64,000 nt of DNA from Acidobacteriota bacterium (GCA_019639235.1 JAHBSG010000005.1:124001-188000), one strand, 5' to 3'; positions 51,141-61,886 are shown, counted from the first letter of the stretch. Made by a program: numbers and translations. The notes: generated from the letters alone by a model not told the origin.

Positions 51141-51590
51141 TTACTCCTTTGGCGTTCGCGGGGCGATGACGCTCGTTATGATGGTCTCGGTCGCGACCTG
51201 CCCGTCAACGGTCGCCACACCGTGCATTTTCTGGATCCGCGAGCCGATCCGCAGGGCCGTTACCTCAAGCCGCAGCGTATCGCCCGGCACGACCGGCCGG
51301 CGAAACTTCGCGTTCTCGATGCCGCTGAAATATGGGATCTTCTCGTCGCGGTCCTCAAATTCGCGGAGGGCAAGGATCGCACCAACTTGTGCAAGGGCCT
51401 CGATCTGCAAAACTCCGGGCATTACCGGAGCTCCAGGAAAGTGGCCCTGAAAGAACTGCTCGTTGGCCGTCACTTGCTTAATGCCGACAATGCGGACCCG
51501 CGGCTCCAGCTCGATGATCTTGTCAACGAGCAGGAAGGGATAACGGTGCGGAAGTATCTCTTGGATCGCGATCGAATCGTAAATGGCCAT
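51141..51590 (-). CDS. fabZ: 3-hydroxyacyl-[acyl-carrier-protein] dehydratase FabZ
   Basis: A 149-residue hotdog-fold dehydratase of fatty acid elongation. The conserved LPHRYPFLLVD motif contains the catalytic His (about residue 14). GHFPGAPVMPGVLQIEALAQ carries the second catalytic residue (Glu at about 62), ending with the usual GxxxxAE-like stretch. FabZ and LpxA compete for 3-hydroxyacyl-ACP, which explains their linkage. The start at 51590 gives the family N-terminus MAIYDSIAIQEIL; the extension to 51662 is not family-like. The gap to ompH is about 100 nt. Confidence 0.95.
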   Translation of the reverse strand: MAIYDSIAIQEILPHRYPFLLVDKIIELEPRVRIVGIKQVTANEQFFQGHFPGAPVMPGVLQIEALAQVGAILALREFEDRDEKIPYFSGIENAKFRRPVVPGDTLRLEVTALRIGSRIQKMHGVATVDGQVATETIITSVIAPRTPKE

Positions 51591-51688
51591 GGGGAAAGCT
51601 CTCGTAATGATAAAAGCCAACGGCCGACAGGAGCAAGTTCCCGCCGGCCGCCTGCTGTTCAAGTTTTCAGGGTAGAAGCCCTGGTCTG

Positions 51689-52288
51689 CTACCGCTGTGC
51701 CGTTGCCGGGCGTGCGTTGTAGAAGGTGATGAATTCCTTCGTGATATCGGCGGTCGGGTCAAGGTGCAGGATAGCACCGGCCTCAGCCATCTTCGAGATA
51801 TCAAAGACGACCGAGTAGCCCTTCTGCTTTGCAAATTCGCTGATCTGGCGGACGATGTCCTGGTTGATCGGGCCGAGAAGCTCGTTCGAACGCTTTTCGA
51901 TAAAGGCGTCATATTCTTTCTTCTTGAATTCGCCTTCACGCTGGAGCCGGGCCGCTTCGTCCTGCTTATCGGTTATGGTCTTCGCGTTGATCGGCGGAGC
52001 ATTCGGAGCTGCTGCCGCCTTTCTGAAATTATCGATCTCGGTCGCGATCGTCTGAAGGCGATTCTGGATACCGACAAGCTCCTGCTCTTTCGGCTGAGCT
52101 TCACGCTCGAGCGCCGTATAGGCGGCCGTCAGCCGTTTGATGCCCTCTTTCTCATCGCCAAAGAAACGGGTATCGATCCAGCCCATCTTGGCTCCACCGG
52201 CTGCCGCCGTGTTGCCCTGTGCAAGGGCCGGAGCCGCGAAAACACCCGCAAAAACCAACGTCACTGCTAAAAATAGTACTTTTTTCAT
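51689..52288 (-). CDS. OmpH/Skp-like periplasmic chaperone
   Basis: A 199-residue Skp/OmpH family protein: signal peptide about 1-23 (ending PALAQ), then MGWIDTRFF, a long alpha-helical coiled coil (about 50-140, Gln/Glu/Lys-rich) and a return beta segment SEFAKQKGYSVVFDIS. Skp forms a trimer that holds unfolded outer-membrane proteins on their way to BamA, which is encoded immediately upstream. There is a hairpin (52441-52463) between the two genes, so it may also have its own promoter. Confidence 0.85.
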   Translation of the reverse strand: MKKVLFLAVTLVFAGVFAAPALAQGNTAAAGGAKMGWIDTRFFGDEKEGIKRLTAAYTALEREAQPKEQELVGIQNRLQTIATEIDNFRKAAAAPNAPPINAKTITDKQDEAARLQREGEFKKKEYDAFIEKRSNELLGPINQDIVRQISEFAKQKGYSVVFDISKMAEAGAILHLDPTADITKEFITFYNARPATAQR

Positions 52289-52433
52289 TGCTTAAACTAA
52301 CTCCTACTTACTGCCCGGAAGTCGTCCTGCTCTCCGTATAATTGCTTAGAAACGAAACAGGCCCGATGCGTTGCTAACGTGATCGCTTGCAGGCAAAAGA
52401 ACTACGATAATATTTTATCCGCGAATGTTAAGT

Positions 52434-52463
52434 CAAACAACGGCCGACTCGCGAAATCGGCCG
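52434..52463 (-). terminator. Weak terminator or attenuator after bamA
   Basis: On the minus strand CGGCCGA/TCGGCCG (7 bp, 9-nt loop) is followed by TTGTTTG. It probably reduces rather than stops transcription into ompH. Confidence 0.35.
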
Positions 52464-52477
52464 CTTTTCCCGCCGGG

Positions 52478-55400
52478 CTAGAACGTACGCCCGACCGTAA
52501 ATCTAAAGCCGCTCCGCTGCCCCGGCAGGAAGATGCCCGGCAGTTCCTGCGTAAAGCCGAATTTGCCGTTCGGGTTGTAGTAATAGATCAGCCGGAACGG
52601 AACATTGACGACCGGGACCTGTACCCGAAGCTCAAGTCCGACCGACGCTTTGAAGTCGCCGATCTTGCTGAACGCCGCATCGTTAACCCGGAGAAGCGAG
52701 TTCTGCTGAGCCTCGCCGCGAAGATAGAACTGCTGCACTTCGGGCGAGAGCGACGTCGGGCAGCCGAACCGGTTGCCGCGGCAGAATTCGTTAACGAAGT
52801 CCGTCTTCGTCATCACTCGTCCGCGGTAGTAGAGAATGCTGCCAAAGCTGCTCTCAAGCACCGGCGTATTGATCAGCCCAAGGGCCGTGATCCGGCCGGC
52901 GCCGAGAAAGACGTCGTCATTAAGAAATTCGCTGTTGATCCGCTGCGTTCCCGAATTACGGAGATTGAAGACCGTTCCGATATCGGCAAATGCCGCAAGC
53001 GTCGCCGGCCCGAAGATCGGTATGCGGTACTCAAAATTACCGAGGAGCTGCGTATCGCCGCCGATGAAGCGGAAGTTGCGTGAGAAAAGAGCCGGATTTG
53101 CTCCATCCGGTCCGGTCAATTGGCCGATGGCGGCGATCTGTCCCGGGATCGGCGATCCGGTCGGGAATCCTGTGATCGGCGTCGGCGTACCGAATGCATT
53201 GGTCGCGACGGAAACGTTCCGCGTCGTCACGTACGTATCGAACGGTGCGATCGGGCCGATGGCCCGCGAGTTGTATCCGCGAACGTCGTTCTCGCTGCCG
53301 AGGAAGTACCGCTCAAAGATCGGCACGCCGCCGATGAACGAGATCGAGTTCGCATCGCGGACCGCGTTGCTCGTTGACCAGCTTCCGACCGTACCCGCCA
53401 GAATGCGGAATGCGAAGACCTCAGGGTTGCGGCTTCGCTTTCGGCGAACCGGGATGAACTGCGAATAACTGATGTTCGGCTGATAGGTCCGGACGTCGCC
53501 GCCGAGGCCGGCAAAGGCGATCGAAAGCGAAAGCTGCGTGCCGCTGTTGGTGTCAATGCCGTTGGCCGCCGGCTGCCGCGTATCGTAAACGAATGAACCG
53601 GTCACTCGGCTCGTCAGGATGCCGGGCTGGCGATAGATGATCGGGATGCGGGCTGCCGGATCTGCCGATTCATTGATCGGCGGGTCGGCGATCGAAGTAT
53701 TCGTAAGTGAATACGAAAGCCCGACACGCGAGAACTGCGTAAACCGCCGCTTCTTGAAAAAGAGCTCCGAGAGCGGCGCGGTCGCGAAGAGCGTACCGCC
53801 GATGGTCGTCTGCGTAAACAGGTTGCTCTCGTCCGTTACGACCTGGCCGAACGGATTGAAAAGGTCCTCGAGAACGTTAGCATTTTGGGTCAGGAAAGTG
53901 CCCTCGCCAAAGAATTTGTATCGCGAGGCAAAAAGCGAAACGCCGACCGAGATCGGGCGGTCGCGGAAATACGGTTCCTGATATGAAAGCTGGAAGCTCT
54001 GTTGGCGGTTTCCCGCACCGAACGCAAATGAAAGTATCTCACCACGGCCCGCGAGGTTGTTGGTCGAATACTCAAGCCCGAAGAACGAACCGCCGATGCC
54101 CGAAATGCCGCCGTTGAACGAGATCTGTTGGCGGCCCTTTTCCTTGACCTTTACGACGAGGTCAACGTCGCCTTGTTCCTCGTCCGTACGCGTTTCTACG
54201 TCCTGATCCTTATCGATCGGGTCGAAATACTGCGTTTGGTTGATGCGTGCAAGCGAGATCTCAAGTGCCCGTTGGTTGTAGATATCGCCTTCGTTCAAGA
54301 GAAATTCGCGGCGGAGCACGCGGTCACGGGTGAACGTGTTCCCGGTAAATTCGAGCCGACGAAGCGAGAACTGCTTGCCTTCCTCGATTACGATGCTGAT
54401 ATCGACAATGCCTTCGTTCGGGTTGTCCGGGTTGTCGCGGAAGTTCGGCTCAAATTCGGCGTTGTAGTTAACGAAACCCTGATCGCCATAGACCTTTTTC
54501 AGGTCTTCGTAAACGGCGTCCTGCAGCCGCTTACCGTCAGCTATCTCGCCTTTCTTAAGCCCGACCGCACCGAGTATCTGCTCCTCGGAGTAGATCGAGT
54601 TGCCCTCGACCTTTAGCTCGCCAACGCGGAAGATCTTGCCCTCCGTAACCGGAACCGTGATCTTAAGCGTCTCGTCCTTGGACGAGATAAGCGGGAGCGG
54701 CAGAACAATGAAAGGGATAAAGCTCGTTCGCTTTACACCGAGCCCCTCAACCACCGGTTCGCCGATCCGGGCCTGGAAATAGCCTTTCGACCACATGTAT
54801 GTCCGGACGTTCAACTGAAGGTCCGCTTGGAGCCTTCGCATATCAAGAATGTCCTGGCTCTTAAAGCGAGAGATCAGGCCTGTCTCTTGAACGTACTGCA
54901 TCGCACCCCGGAGTTCGCTGTCCTTGAAGTTCTCGTTGCCTTCAAATTCGATCTGTACGATCCGCGAAAGAAGACCTTGATCTATATCAAACGTAACGGC
55001 GATCGAGGTGGCCGAAACCTCTTCTTCCTCGATCTTAACGGTCGCGTTTGCGTAGCCGCGTGAGGCGAGCAGTTCGCGAAGAATGCGGGTCGCACCGCGA
55101 GCCTTTACGGGGTCGTAAATGGCCTCTTTCGAAATACCTGCCCGTTGCTCGCGGAAAGCTTTCAAGACGTCCGATTCCTGAACGGCCTTTAGCCCGCGGA
55201 ATTGCAGGTCGCGGATGATCGGCCATTCACGCACCTCAAAGATCACATTGACGCCACCGCGAAGTCCATCGGATACGATCACTCGCGACGCGGTCTTATC
55301 GAACCAATTTAGTGAGAGTATCTCGCGAAGGTCTCGCTCGAGTGCGGCAGGATCATAGACATCTCCCGCTCGCGTCCGAACGTAGTAAAGGACGTCCTCA

Positions 55401-55573
55401 TCGCGAAGACGGCGGTTACCTTGGATATCTACCGATTCGATGATCTGCTGTTCGTTTGCCGCGGCGGAGACAGGCGTTTCCGCGCCTTTGGCGTCGCCGG
55501 CGGCAGCTCTGAGCGGGAGAGCCAGGATTATCAGGCTAAAAAGAGCCAGTCCGAACACGCTCACTTTCTGCAT
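52478..55573 (-). CDS. bamA: Outer-membrane protein assembly factor BamA
   Basis: The central subunit of the beta-barrel assembly machine. The 1031-residue product has a signal peptide (about 1-25), five POTRA domains (about 43-120, 120-200, 200-316, 316-400, 400-480; the fifth starts FSLRRLEFTGNTFTRDRVLR), and a C-terminal 16-strand barrel. The barrel ends in Phe (FRFTVGRTF), the OMP signature. Family-typical text includes GRGEILSFAFG and YQEPYFRDRPISVG in the first strands. It is about 220 residues longer than E. coli BamA, mainly through long barrel loops (for example about 740-900). It is followed by ompH, fabZ and lpxA. Confidence 0.95.
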   Translation of the reverse strand: MQKVSVFGLALFSLIILALPLRAAAGDAKGAETPVSAAANEQQIIESVDIQGNRRLRDEDVLYYVRTRAGDVYDPAALERDLREILSLNWFDKTASRVIVSDGLRGGVNVIFEVREWPIIRDLQFRGLKAVQESDVLKAFREQRAGISKEAIYDPVKARGATRILRELLASRGYANATVKIEEEEVSATSIAVTFDIDQGLLSRIVQIEFEGNENFKDSELRGAMQYVQETGLISRFKSQDILDMRRLQADLQLNVRTYMWSKGYFQARIGEPVVEGLGVKRTSFIPFIVLPLPLISSKDETLKITVPVTEGKIFRVGELKVEGNSIYSEEQILGAVGLKKGEIADGKRLQDAVYEDLKKVYGDQGFVNYNAEFEPNFRDNPDNPNEGIVDISIVIEEGKQFSLRRLEFTGNTFTRDRVLRREFLLNEGDIYNQRALEISLARINQTQYFDPIDKDQDVETRTDEEQGDVDLVVKVKEKGRQQISFNGGISGIGGSFFGLEYSTNNLAGRGEILSFAFGAGNRQQSFQLSYQEPYFRDRPISVGVSLFASRYKFFGEGTFLTQNANVLEDLFNPFGQVVTDESNLFTQTTIGGTLFATAPLSELFFKKRRFTQFSRVGLSYSLTNTSIADPPINESADPAARIPIIYRQPGILTSRVTGSFVYDTRQPAANGIDTNSGTQLSLSIAFAGLGGDVRTYQPNISYSQFIPVRRKRSRNPEVFAFRILAGTVGSWSTSNAVRDANSISFIGGVPIFERYFLGSENDVRGYNSRAIGPIAPFDTYVTTRNVSVATNAFGTPTPITGFPTGSPIPGQIAAIGQLTGPDGANPALFSRNFRFIGGDTQLLGNFEYRIPIFGPATLAAFADIGTVFNLRNSGTQRINSEFLNDDVFLGAGRITALGLINTPVLESSFGSILYYRGRVMTKTDFVNEFCRGNRFGCPTSLSPEVQQFYLRGEAQQNSLLRVNDAAFSKIGDFKASVGLELRVQVPVVNVPFRLIYYYNPNGKFGFTQELPGIFLPGQRSGFRFTVGRTF

Positions 55574-55784
55574 AAAAATAGGAATTCCTTAATAATGCTA
55601 TCTTGCAGGCCCGGGAGCCGGCAGAAGCCTCAGTGTTTACAATTTAACTCGCTAGGATATCCAAACACTCTCGGCTTTTCAATGACGGTAAAATACGCGT
55701 CTTTTGATTCGACCGGGCAGTGTCAGGTTGCCTTCATCGCATAGCGTCGGCAAAACCCCGAATTATACAGGGAAACGCACGGAA

Positions 55785-55823
55785 AATCGAAAGCCCAAGC
55801 GTTTCTTTTACGAAAGCTTGGGC
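55785..55823 (-). terminator. Terminator after clpC
   Basis: On the minus strand GCCCAAGC(TTTC)...(GAAA)C GCTTGGGC forms an 8-12 bp stem with one bulge, then TTTCGATTTT. It separates clpC from bamA. Confidence 0.6.
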
Positions 55824-55850
55824 AATTCGGTTTAATTGCGGAGGCGAGGG

Positions 55851-58265
55851 TCAGGGCCTTCCGGCTCGCTGAAATTGCTCTTCAAGCCCGGCGGGCAGTA
55901 CCTCGCGGATGCTCAAAGCCCCGTCCTTGACCGCGACCTCAACATCGCTCATCTCTGATATCTCGCCCTGGATCAGAGCTTCGGAAAGCTCGTCCTCGAT
56001 ATATCGCTGGATCGCCCGCTTGAGCGGCCTTGCACCGTAACTGCGATCGGCACAGGTCTTGTCGATGAACCAGCGGCGGGCGTCGTCTGTCAGCCGGAGC
56101 GTCATATCGCGGCCGGCAAGCCGGTGATTGAGCCGGTCGATCTCAAGCTCGATGATAAGTTCAAGGTCGGCGTCGGTGAGTTCGTCAAAGATGATGATCT
56201 CATCGAGCCGATTGATGAACTCGGGGGCAAATGCTTGCTTGACCTCGCTCATCACCTGTTCCTCAAGTTTCTCGCGTGAGGCATCAGCACCGGCCTGAAA
56301 GCCGAGATTTCCGCGTTTCTGTATCGAACGGGCACCGATGTTCGAGGTCATAATGAAGATCGCGTTGCGGCAATCGACCACCGTTCCTTGGGCATCGGTC
56401 AGCGTTCCGTCCTCAAAGACCTGAAGCAAAAGGTTCGCGACATCCGGATGGGCCTTCTCGATCTCGTCAAAGAGCACTACCGAGTAAGGTGAGCGGCGAA
56501 GCTTTTCGGTAAGCTGCCCGCCCTCTTCGTGGCCGATGTACCCGGGAGGCGAGCCGATGAATTTCGAGACCGAGTGCTTCTCCATGAATTCGCTCATATC
56601 AAAGCGGATGAGCGAACGCTCCGAAGCAAAAAGGTATTCGGCAAGGCTCTTGGCGACCTCGGTCTTGCCGACACCGGTCGGCCCGAGGAAAAGGAACGAA
56701 CCTACCGGGCGGCTCGGGTTCTTAAGTCCCGCCCGCGAACGGCGGATAGCTCTCGCAAGTGCTGAGATCGCCGGCCGCTGGGCAATAACGCGTTTGTGCA
56801 GCTCGGCTTCGATCTCAAGCAGCTTCTTCGATTCTTCTTCGCGAATGGACGCGACCGGAATGCCCGTCCAACGGGCGATCGCGTCGTCAACGTCGTCCTT
56901 TGTCACCTCGACCGCACCGAGCGAATGCTCGATGTTGCGAAGTTCGTAAGAGATAAGCTGATCCTCATTGGCGGCGACGCGTTTCCAGCTCTCGACCGCT
57001 TCCTTCCATGAAGGCTCGGCCGAGCTTTCCTGCTGATAGCGGAGCTTGGCACGCGAGCCGGCCTCGTCGAGCAGGTCGATGGCTTTGTCCGGCAGGAAGC
57101 GGTCGGTAATGTAGCGGTTCGATTGCGAAACCGCAGCCTCAATTGCCGAACGCGTATAACGGACCTGATGAAACGCTTCGTAGCGGTCAACGATGCCGCG
57201 GATGATCTCAAGAGCTTCGGCCTCGCTCGGCGGATCGACCTGAACGGCCTGGAACCGCCTTTCGAGGGCCCGGTCGCGCTCGATCGATTTGCGATATTCG
57301 GCGGGTGTCGTAGCACCGATGCACTGCATCTCGCCGCGTGAAAGAGCCGGTTTGAGGATGTTCGCGGCGTCAAGCGTTCCTTCGGCCGAGCCCGCACCGA
57401 CGAGCGTATGGATCTCGTCGATAAAGATGATCACGTCCGGTTCCTGCCGGACCTCGGCCATCACTTTCTTTAGCCGTTCTTCAAATTGTCCGCGGTATTT
57501 GGTCCCGGCGACAAGGGCCGAGAGGTCGAGCGAAAGTATCTTCTTGTTCTCAAGAAAGGTTGGAACGGTTCGGTCGATTATCCGCTGAGCAAGGCCCTCG
57601 ATGATCGCCGTCTTGCCGACGCCGGATTCGCCGATGAGCACCGGATTGTTCTTGGTACGGCGGCAGAGGATCTCGATCAGCCGCTCGGTCTCGGGACCGC
57701 GGCCGACGAGCGGATCAAGCTTGCCCTGTTCGGCCTCGGCCGTCAGGTCGCGGGTATATTCGGCAAGTCCGGCCTGCTTCTGTTCGCCGGGCTGGGCTTG
57801 TGCCGTTGCTGTCGCTGCCGGTTTCGGCTTAGCGATCTGCCGTGAAATTTCCTCGCGGACATCTTCGACCCGGACGCCGTACTTGAAAAGTATCTCCGCG
57901 GCAACGGTCTTTTCCTCGCGGAGCATTCCGGCGAGCAGATGCTCGGGGCGTATCTTCGTGCTCTTCAAATGGCGGCTCTCTTCGCTCGCCCAAAAAAGCA
58001 CCTTCTTTGCCTCAGGCGAGAGGTGAAGCTCGGCCGATTGCGGTATCCGTTCGCGGACGGAGATCCGTTCTTCTACATCGCGGCGGATCGCGTCCACGGA
58101 GATCGATCTTCGGTAAGGAAAGAAGCGAGCACCGACGGTTTTATCCTCACGCATGAGGCCGAGCAAGAGATGCTCGGGGGCGATGACCTGCGACCCGTAT
58201 TGAAGTGCTTCATAACGGGCAAAGAAGATCACCCTGCGTGAACGTTCTGAATAGCGTTCGAACAT
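55851..58265 (-). CDS. clpC: ClpC-type AAA+ unfoldase (Clp protease ATPase subunit)
   Basis: An 804-residue class I Clp ATPase. N-terminal double Clp_N repeat about 1-145 ([20 protein letters not shown]..., [24 protein letters not shown]). First AAA+ domain about 170-400 with Walker A GESGVGKT, then a short middle domain (about 400-480, UVR-like position) and the second AAA+ domain with GPTGVGKTE (about 540-790). The architecture with the short middle domain fits ClpC/ClpA rather than ClpB. It feeds substrates to ClpP, which is not in the window. The start at 58265 is supported by the family N-terminus and AAGG 8 nt upstream. Confidence 0.93.
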   Translation of the reverse strand: MFERYSERSRRVIFFARYEALQYGSQVIAPEHLLLGLMREDKTVGARFFPYRRSISVDAIRRDVEERISVRERIPQSAELHLSPEAKKVLFWASEESRHLKSTKIRPEHLLAGMLREEKTVAAEILFKYGVRVEDVREEISRQIAKPKPAATATAQAQPGEQKQAGLAEYTRDLTAEAEQGKLDPLVGRGPETERLIEILCRRTKNNPVLIGESGVGKTAIIEGLAQRIIDRTVPTFLENKKILSLDLSALVAGTKYRGQFEERLKKVMAEVRQEPDVIIFIDEIHTLVGAGSAEGTLDAANILKPALSRGEMQCIGATTPAEYRKSIERDRALERRFQAVQVDPPSEAEALEIIRGIVDRYEAFHQVRYTRSAIEAAVSQSNRYITDRFLPDKAIDLLDEAGSRAKLRYQQESSAEPSWKEAVESWKRVAANEDQLISYELRNIEHSLGAVEVTKDDVDDAIARWTGIPVASIREEESKKLLEIEAELHKRVIAQRPAISALARAIRRSRAGLKNPSRPVGSFLFLGPTGVGKTEVAKSLAEYLFASERSLIRFDMSEFMEKHSVSKFIGSPPGYIGHEEGGQLTEKLRRSPYSVVLFDEIEKAHPDVANLLLQVFEDGTLTDAQGTVVDCRNAIFIMTSNIGARSIQKRGNLGFQAGADASREKLEEQVMSEVKQAFAPEFINRLDEIIIFDELTDADLELIIELEIDRLNHRLAGRDMTLRLTDDARRWFIDKTCADRSYGARPLKRAIQRYIEDELSEALIQGEISEMSDVEVAVKDGALSIREVLPAGLEEQFQRAGRP

Positions 58266-58296
58266 AAGATGGACCTTGGCCGAAACGGTTTCCGCA

Positions 58297-58327
58297 ATTA
58301 TAGCGGATGGACCGGCGGGATCGGCAA
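58297..58327 (-). promoter_or_regulatory. Candidate sigma-70 promoter for clpC
   Basis: On the minus strand a perfect TATAAT (58302-58297) has TTGCCG 19 nt upstream (58327-58322). It lies about 32 nt before the ATG. The spacing is longer than ideal. Confidence 0.35.
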
Positions 58328-58406
58328 TCGTTTATTGGATTAAGATCAACGAGCTAGCCCTATATAGTTACAAACAAAGGATAAATCCAGTTTTATTTTT
58401 TTCGCT

Positions 58407-58952
58407 CTAGCTTGGCATTCGCGAGCCCGCTTCGACCACCGGGCGGCCATCGGGCTCGGCCTGCGGGACCTCGACCATCACTGCCTCATGCTTATTCGCG
58501 ATGTTGCCGAGCAACTTGCCGCTCGGGGCAAGCTCGACCCGCGAGGTCAGCACCCGCGAAACGCGCTTCGGCAAAAGCATCGGAGCGATACTAGCGATCG
58601 AATCCGCCAACGAGACGATGTCGCCGCCGCCCGACCAATGCCGCCGGACGACCTCTTCGTCCGTTCGGTTGATCAGCCGCAGCAAGGAGAGAGCGACCAT
58701 GTAGATATCATCCACCTGGCCAATGAAGGGGAAAATGTCCGGGATGAGATCGATTGGCGAGATAACATAAACGATCGCCGCGACGAAGAGCGCCTTTTCT
58801 GCGGTCGGAACCCGAGCATCCTTCAGCAGCCGGCCGAGCAGGACGACCATGTTCGGCAGGAACATCAGGAAATTGCGCATCCGGCCCTTGGCCTCGCGTT
58901 TACGTTTTACGGGCCGTGCATCGCCGGCGGGTGTGATCGTCTTCTTGCTCAT
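58407..58952 (-). CDS. DUF1232 (YkvA-like) membrane-associated protein
   Basis: A 181-residue protein whose central part (about 45-95) is the DUF1232 module: ALFVAAIVYVISPIDLIPDIFPFIGQVDD, which forms a hairpin of hydrophobic helices with a conserved PxDLIPD turn. The N-terminus is strongly basic (VKRKREAKGRMR). DUF1232 proteins have no assigned function. It is transcribed divergently from pta, about 108 nt away, and upstream of clpC on the same strand with a 141-nt gap. Confidence 0.85.
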   Translation of the reverse strand: MSKKTITPAGDARPVKRKREAKGRMRNFLMFLPNMVVLLGRLLKDARVPTAEKALFVAAIVYVISPIDLIPDIFPFIGQVDDIYMVALSLLRLINRTDEEVVRRHWSGGGDIVSLADSIASIAPMLLPKRVSRVLTSRVELAPSGKLLGNIANKHEAVMVEVPQAEPDGRPVVEAGSRMPS

Positions 58953-59060
58953 AGCACTCGAATTCGGAATAGCCCAAGTCTATTCAGCCGTGCCGGTTTG
59001 TGCAAGTTTCCTGCCGCCGGGTTGTATGCTAAATTCGCAAGCGTTAGCCTGTAAACGGAT

Positions 59061-60062
59061 ATGATCCTCGAAAAGATCCGCCGCCGAGCCGCGGCCGACC
59101 GCCAGCACATAATTTTGCCCGAAGGCGAAGATGCCCGGACGCTCGCTGCCGCCGAGATTTGCGCCCGCGAAGGCATTGCGGACATCACCGTGCTCGGCAA
59201 TGAAGACCGCATCCGCACGCTTGCCGCCGAAACCGGTGTGAACCTCAATGGCATTCGCTTGATCGACCACCGCAAGAGCGACGACCGGGAGCGGCTCGCG
59301 AGGCTCTACCACGAACTCCGCCGTGCAAAGGGCGTAACGCTCGAAGAGGCAGAACAGGCCGTGAAGGATCCGCTCTATTTCGGCAATCTTCTGGTCCGCG
59401 AAGGCCGGGCAGACGGCTCCGTTGCCGGCGCGACCAATACCACGGCGCACACTGTAGCCGCAGCTTTGAGGTGCATCGGCGTCAAACCGGGTTTTAAGAC
59501 GGTTTCGAGTTTCTTTTTGATGGTCGTGCCCGACCGCAAATTCGGCGTGGACGGTGCGATGATCTATTCCGATTGCGGCGTCGTTATCGATCCGGATGCC
59601 GCACAGTTGGCCGAGATCGCGATGGCCTCGGCGGAGTCGTGTCGTGCGTTGCTCGAGGCCGAACCGCGCGTTGCGATGCTTTCTTTCTCGACCAAGGGCA
59701 GCGCCGAGCACAAGCTGCTCGATAAGGTCATCGCCGCGACCAAGACCGTCCGCGCAAGGCTTCCGGAGCTGATCATCGACGGCGAGCTTCAGGCAGATGC
59801 CGCGATAGTCCCTTCGGTCGCCGAATCAAAAGCTCCGGGCTCCGAGGTCGCCGGCCGGGCCAACGTGCTGATCTTCCCCGACCTCAACGCCGGGAATATC
59901 GCTTACAAGTTGACCGAACGCCTTACCGGCGGCACCGCAATCGGGCCGATCCTTCAGGGCCTTGACCGCCCATGCAACGACCTCTCCCGCGGCTGCAAGG
60001 CCGAGGACATCGTCGATGCCATTGCGATCACCGCTGTTCAATCACAGGCGCGAAAAAAGTAG
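59061..60062 (+). CDS. pta: Phosphate acetyltransferase
   Basis: A 333-residue phosphotransacetylase (PTA_PTB family) interconverting acetyl-CoA and acetyl phosphate. Typical text: [15 protein letters not shown] (about 16-30), [25 protein letters not shown] (about 112-136), [17 protein letters not shown] (about 172-188) and [20 protein letters not shown] (about 265-284). This is the short, single-domain form. Acetate kinase is not nearby; its absence may be an artefact of the window. It is convergent with the GGDEF gene, with 6 nt between them. Confidence 0.93.
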   Translation: MILEKIRRRAAADRQHIILPEGEDARTLAAAEICAREGIADITVLGNEDRIRTLAAETGVNLNGIRLIDHRKSDDRERLARLYHELRRAKGVTLEEAEQAVKDPLYFGNLLVREGRADGSVAGATNTTAHTVAAALRCIGVKPGFKTVSSFFLMVVPDRKFGVDGAMIYSDCGVVIDPDAAQLAEIAMASAESCRALLEAEPRVAMLSFSTKGSAEHKLLDKVIAATKTVRARLPELIIDGELQADAAIVPSVAESKAPGSEVAGRANVLIFPDLNAGNIAYKLTERLTGGTAIGPILQGLDRPCNDLSRGCKAEDIVDAIAITAVQSQARKK

Positions 60063-60068
60063 ATCAAG

Positions 60069-61886
60069 TTATCGATGGCTCAGATGTATCGCCGAGCCCT
60101 CGGGTGTAATTCCTGCCAAGGCAAGCACGCCCTTCTTCCGCTTCTTTTCTTCGTACATCCGCAGGTCGGCCTCGTGCAAAAATGCCTCGAAGGCCTCGGG
60201 CGAGGTCACCTCGACCGCAGAAATCCCGATGCTGCAGGCGATCTCGTATGGCTTGCCGCTCGTCCGGTTATATTCTTCGATCGCATCTTCGATACGGGTG
60301 ACCAGCTTCTCTGAGTTCTCCTCCGGCGAACCTATGGCGAGAACGACGAATTCGTCGCCGCCCCAGCGGGCCACGATGTCGGCACCTCGCACAGCGGCCT
60401 TAAATATACCGGCAAGAGCAGCGATGGCCTCCGAACCCGCCTCGTGGCCGTAGATGTCGTTGATCGCCTTTAGCCCGTCCATATCCGCAAACATCAGCGT
60501 CAGCCCGCGGGCCGTCCCGCTGTGGCTTTCCAGCCGAAGCTGCTGATTGGCATGCTCAAAGAACCCGCGGCGGTTGTAGAGCTTTGTTAGATCATCGGTA
60601 AGCGAGAGCGTCCGGAGCTTCGCCTGCGCCTCGAGCAACTCGGTAACGTCCTGAGCGTGGCCGAGCACATATTTGCCGGTTCTTCCATCCGTGATCAGGA
60701 TATTGTGGTATCGGAAGGTTATCGGCCTTCCTTCCCGAGTCCTGAGCCGTATGTAGCCTTCGGCAATTCCGGCGTTATTGATCTCGCGGAGATAGGCGTC
60801 AAAGTGCGGCCTGAGTTCGGGCTCAAGCATTTTGCCGATGCTGCTTCCAACGATTTCTTCCTGCCGGAAGCCGAGCGTTCGGAGTGCGGCCGGGTTTACC
60901 GAGATCACACGGCCATCTATATCGTGCGTACAGATCAGGCCCATTCCGTGATCGACGAGCGTTCGGTAAAGCTCTTCCTTTTCCGCCATTGCCCGTTCGG
61001 CCGACCGCCGGCTTATGTCCGCCCGGTGAACCATTCGTGCAAAGTAGATGATGAATGAGACCAGAAGGACGGTCGAGATCAGCGTGCCGCCTGCCGTTCC
61101 GAAGCCGACGTTGAACCACTCCCACTCGTTGCCGCGGATCTCTAAGAAGCTGATAACCGTCGGTACGAGCACCGCGACCGGAAGCAGCCTCCGAGCCGCC
61201 GCTCCCCCGAGGGTTTTGCTAAAGAAAAGCCCAATGATAAGGCTTCGCGGGTTTGCGACAAGTAAACCGGCCGAAAGCACTGCAAGCGAAACGGCCGTGT
61301 GCAGGGCCATGCCGTTCGCCTTCGATAGTCCCTGAAAAGCCTGCGCACCGAAAATATGTCCGAGCAGGGCTGAAAATGCGATGGCGAGCGTCAGGATGGA
61401 GAAGATCTCACTAAGTTGTCCGAGACGCTTTTTGCGACAAAGAAATGCGATCGCCGGCCCCGCGGTCATCATCGCGAGTGCCGTGTGTGGCGCCATTCGC
61501 CCGGGGTTGGTCTCGTAAACCACCGACTGAGCAAAACGGAGAAGGATGCCGTCGATCCCAAGGCCGGCATCGAAGAGATACTCCGCAAAGGTCAGGCTGC
61601 CGATCAGGTACGTTAAACCGCCGGCGATCGCCGTCGCAATTCGGCATCGAAGGGTTGGCCGTTCAAGCCCGCAAAACGCCAGAACCACGGCCATAATCAA
61701 CAGGCAGGCTGCCGTGTTCGGCACCATCACGGGAAGATCGGGATGAAGGCGTGTCAAAACCGATGAACCGACGGTCCACCCGAACAGAACTATTGCGGAA
61801 ACGAAAACGACGAAAAGCGATGCGGCTATTCGTATCGAACGGCGCGGATCATTAAATATCGTGCGGGGATGCATTATGGGAGTCAT
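60069..61886 (-). CDS. Membrane-bound PAS-GGDEF diguanylate cyclase
   Basis: A 605-residue protein. The N-terminal ~300 residues form about eight membrane helices (MASE-like), similar in style to the N-terminus of the large kinase at 29.5-33 kb. A PAS/PAC domain follows at about 315-430 (DHGMGLICTHDIDGRVISVN), then GGDEF at about 440-600. The active site is intact (RWGGDEF, 509-513) and an RxxD inhibition site (RGAD 500-503) lies exactly five residues upstream, so it should make c-di-GMP with product feedback. ATG 61886 and ATG 61874 are both possible starts. Confidence 0.92.
   Translation of the reverse strand: MTPIMHPRTIFNDPRRSIRIAASLFVVFVSAIVLFGWTVGSSVLTRLHPDLPVMVPNTAACLLIMAVVLAFCGLERPTLRCRIATAIAGGLTYLIGSLTFAEYLFDAGLGIDGILLRFAQSVVYETNPGRMAPHTALAMMTAGPAIAFLCRKKRLGQLSEIFSILTLAIAFSALLGHIFGAQAFQGLSKANGMALHTAVSLAVLSAGLLVANPRSLIIGLFFSKTLGGAAARRLLPVAVLVPTVISFLEIRGNEWEWFNVGFGTAGGTLISTVLLVSFIIYFARMVHRADISRRSAERAMAEKEELYRTLVDHGMGLICTHDIDGRVISVNPAALRTLGFRQEEIVGSSIGKMLEPELRPHFDAYLREINNAGIAEGYIRLRTREGRPITFRYHNILITDGRTGKYVLGHAQDVTELLEAQAKLRTLSLTDDLTKLYNRRGFFEHANQQLRLESHSGTARGLTLMFADMDGLKAINDIYGHEAGSEAIAALAGIFKAAVRGADIVARWGGDEFVVLAIGSPEENSEKLVTRIEDAIEEYNRTSGKPYEIACSIGISAVEVTSPEAFEAFLHEADLRMYEEKKRKKGVLALAGITPEGSAIHLSHR

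Noticed and set aside
55421..55744. Plus-strand frame across the bamA start
   Set aside because: Mostly antisense to bamA and its leader, no domain.
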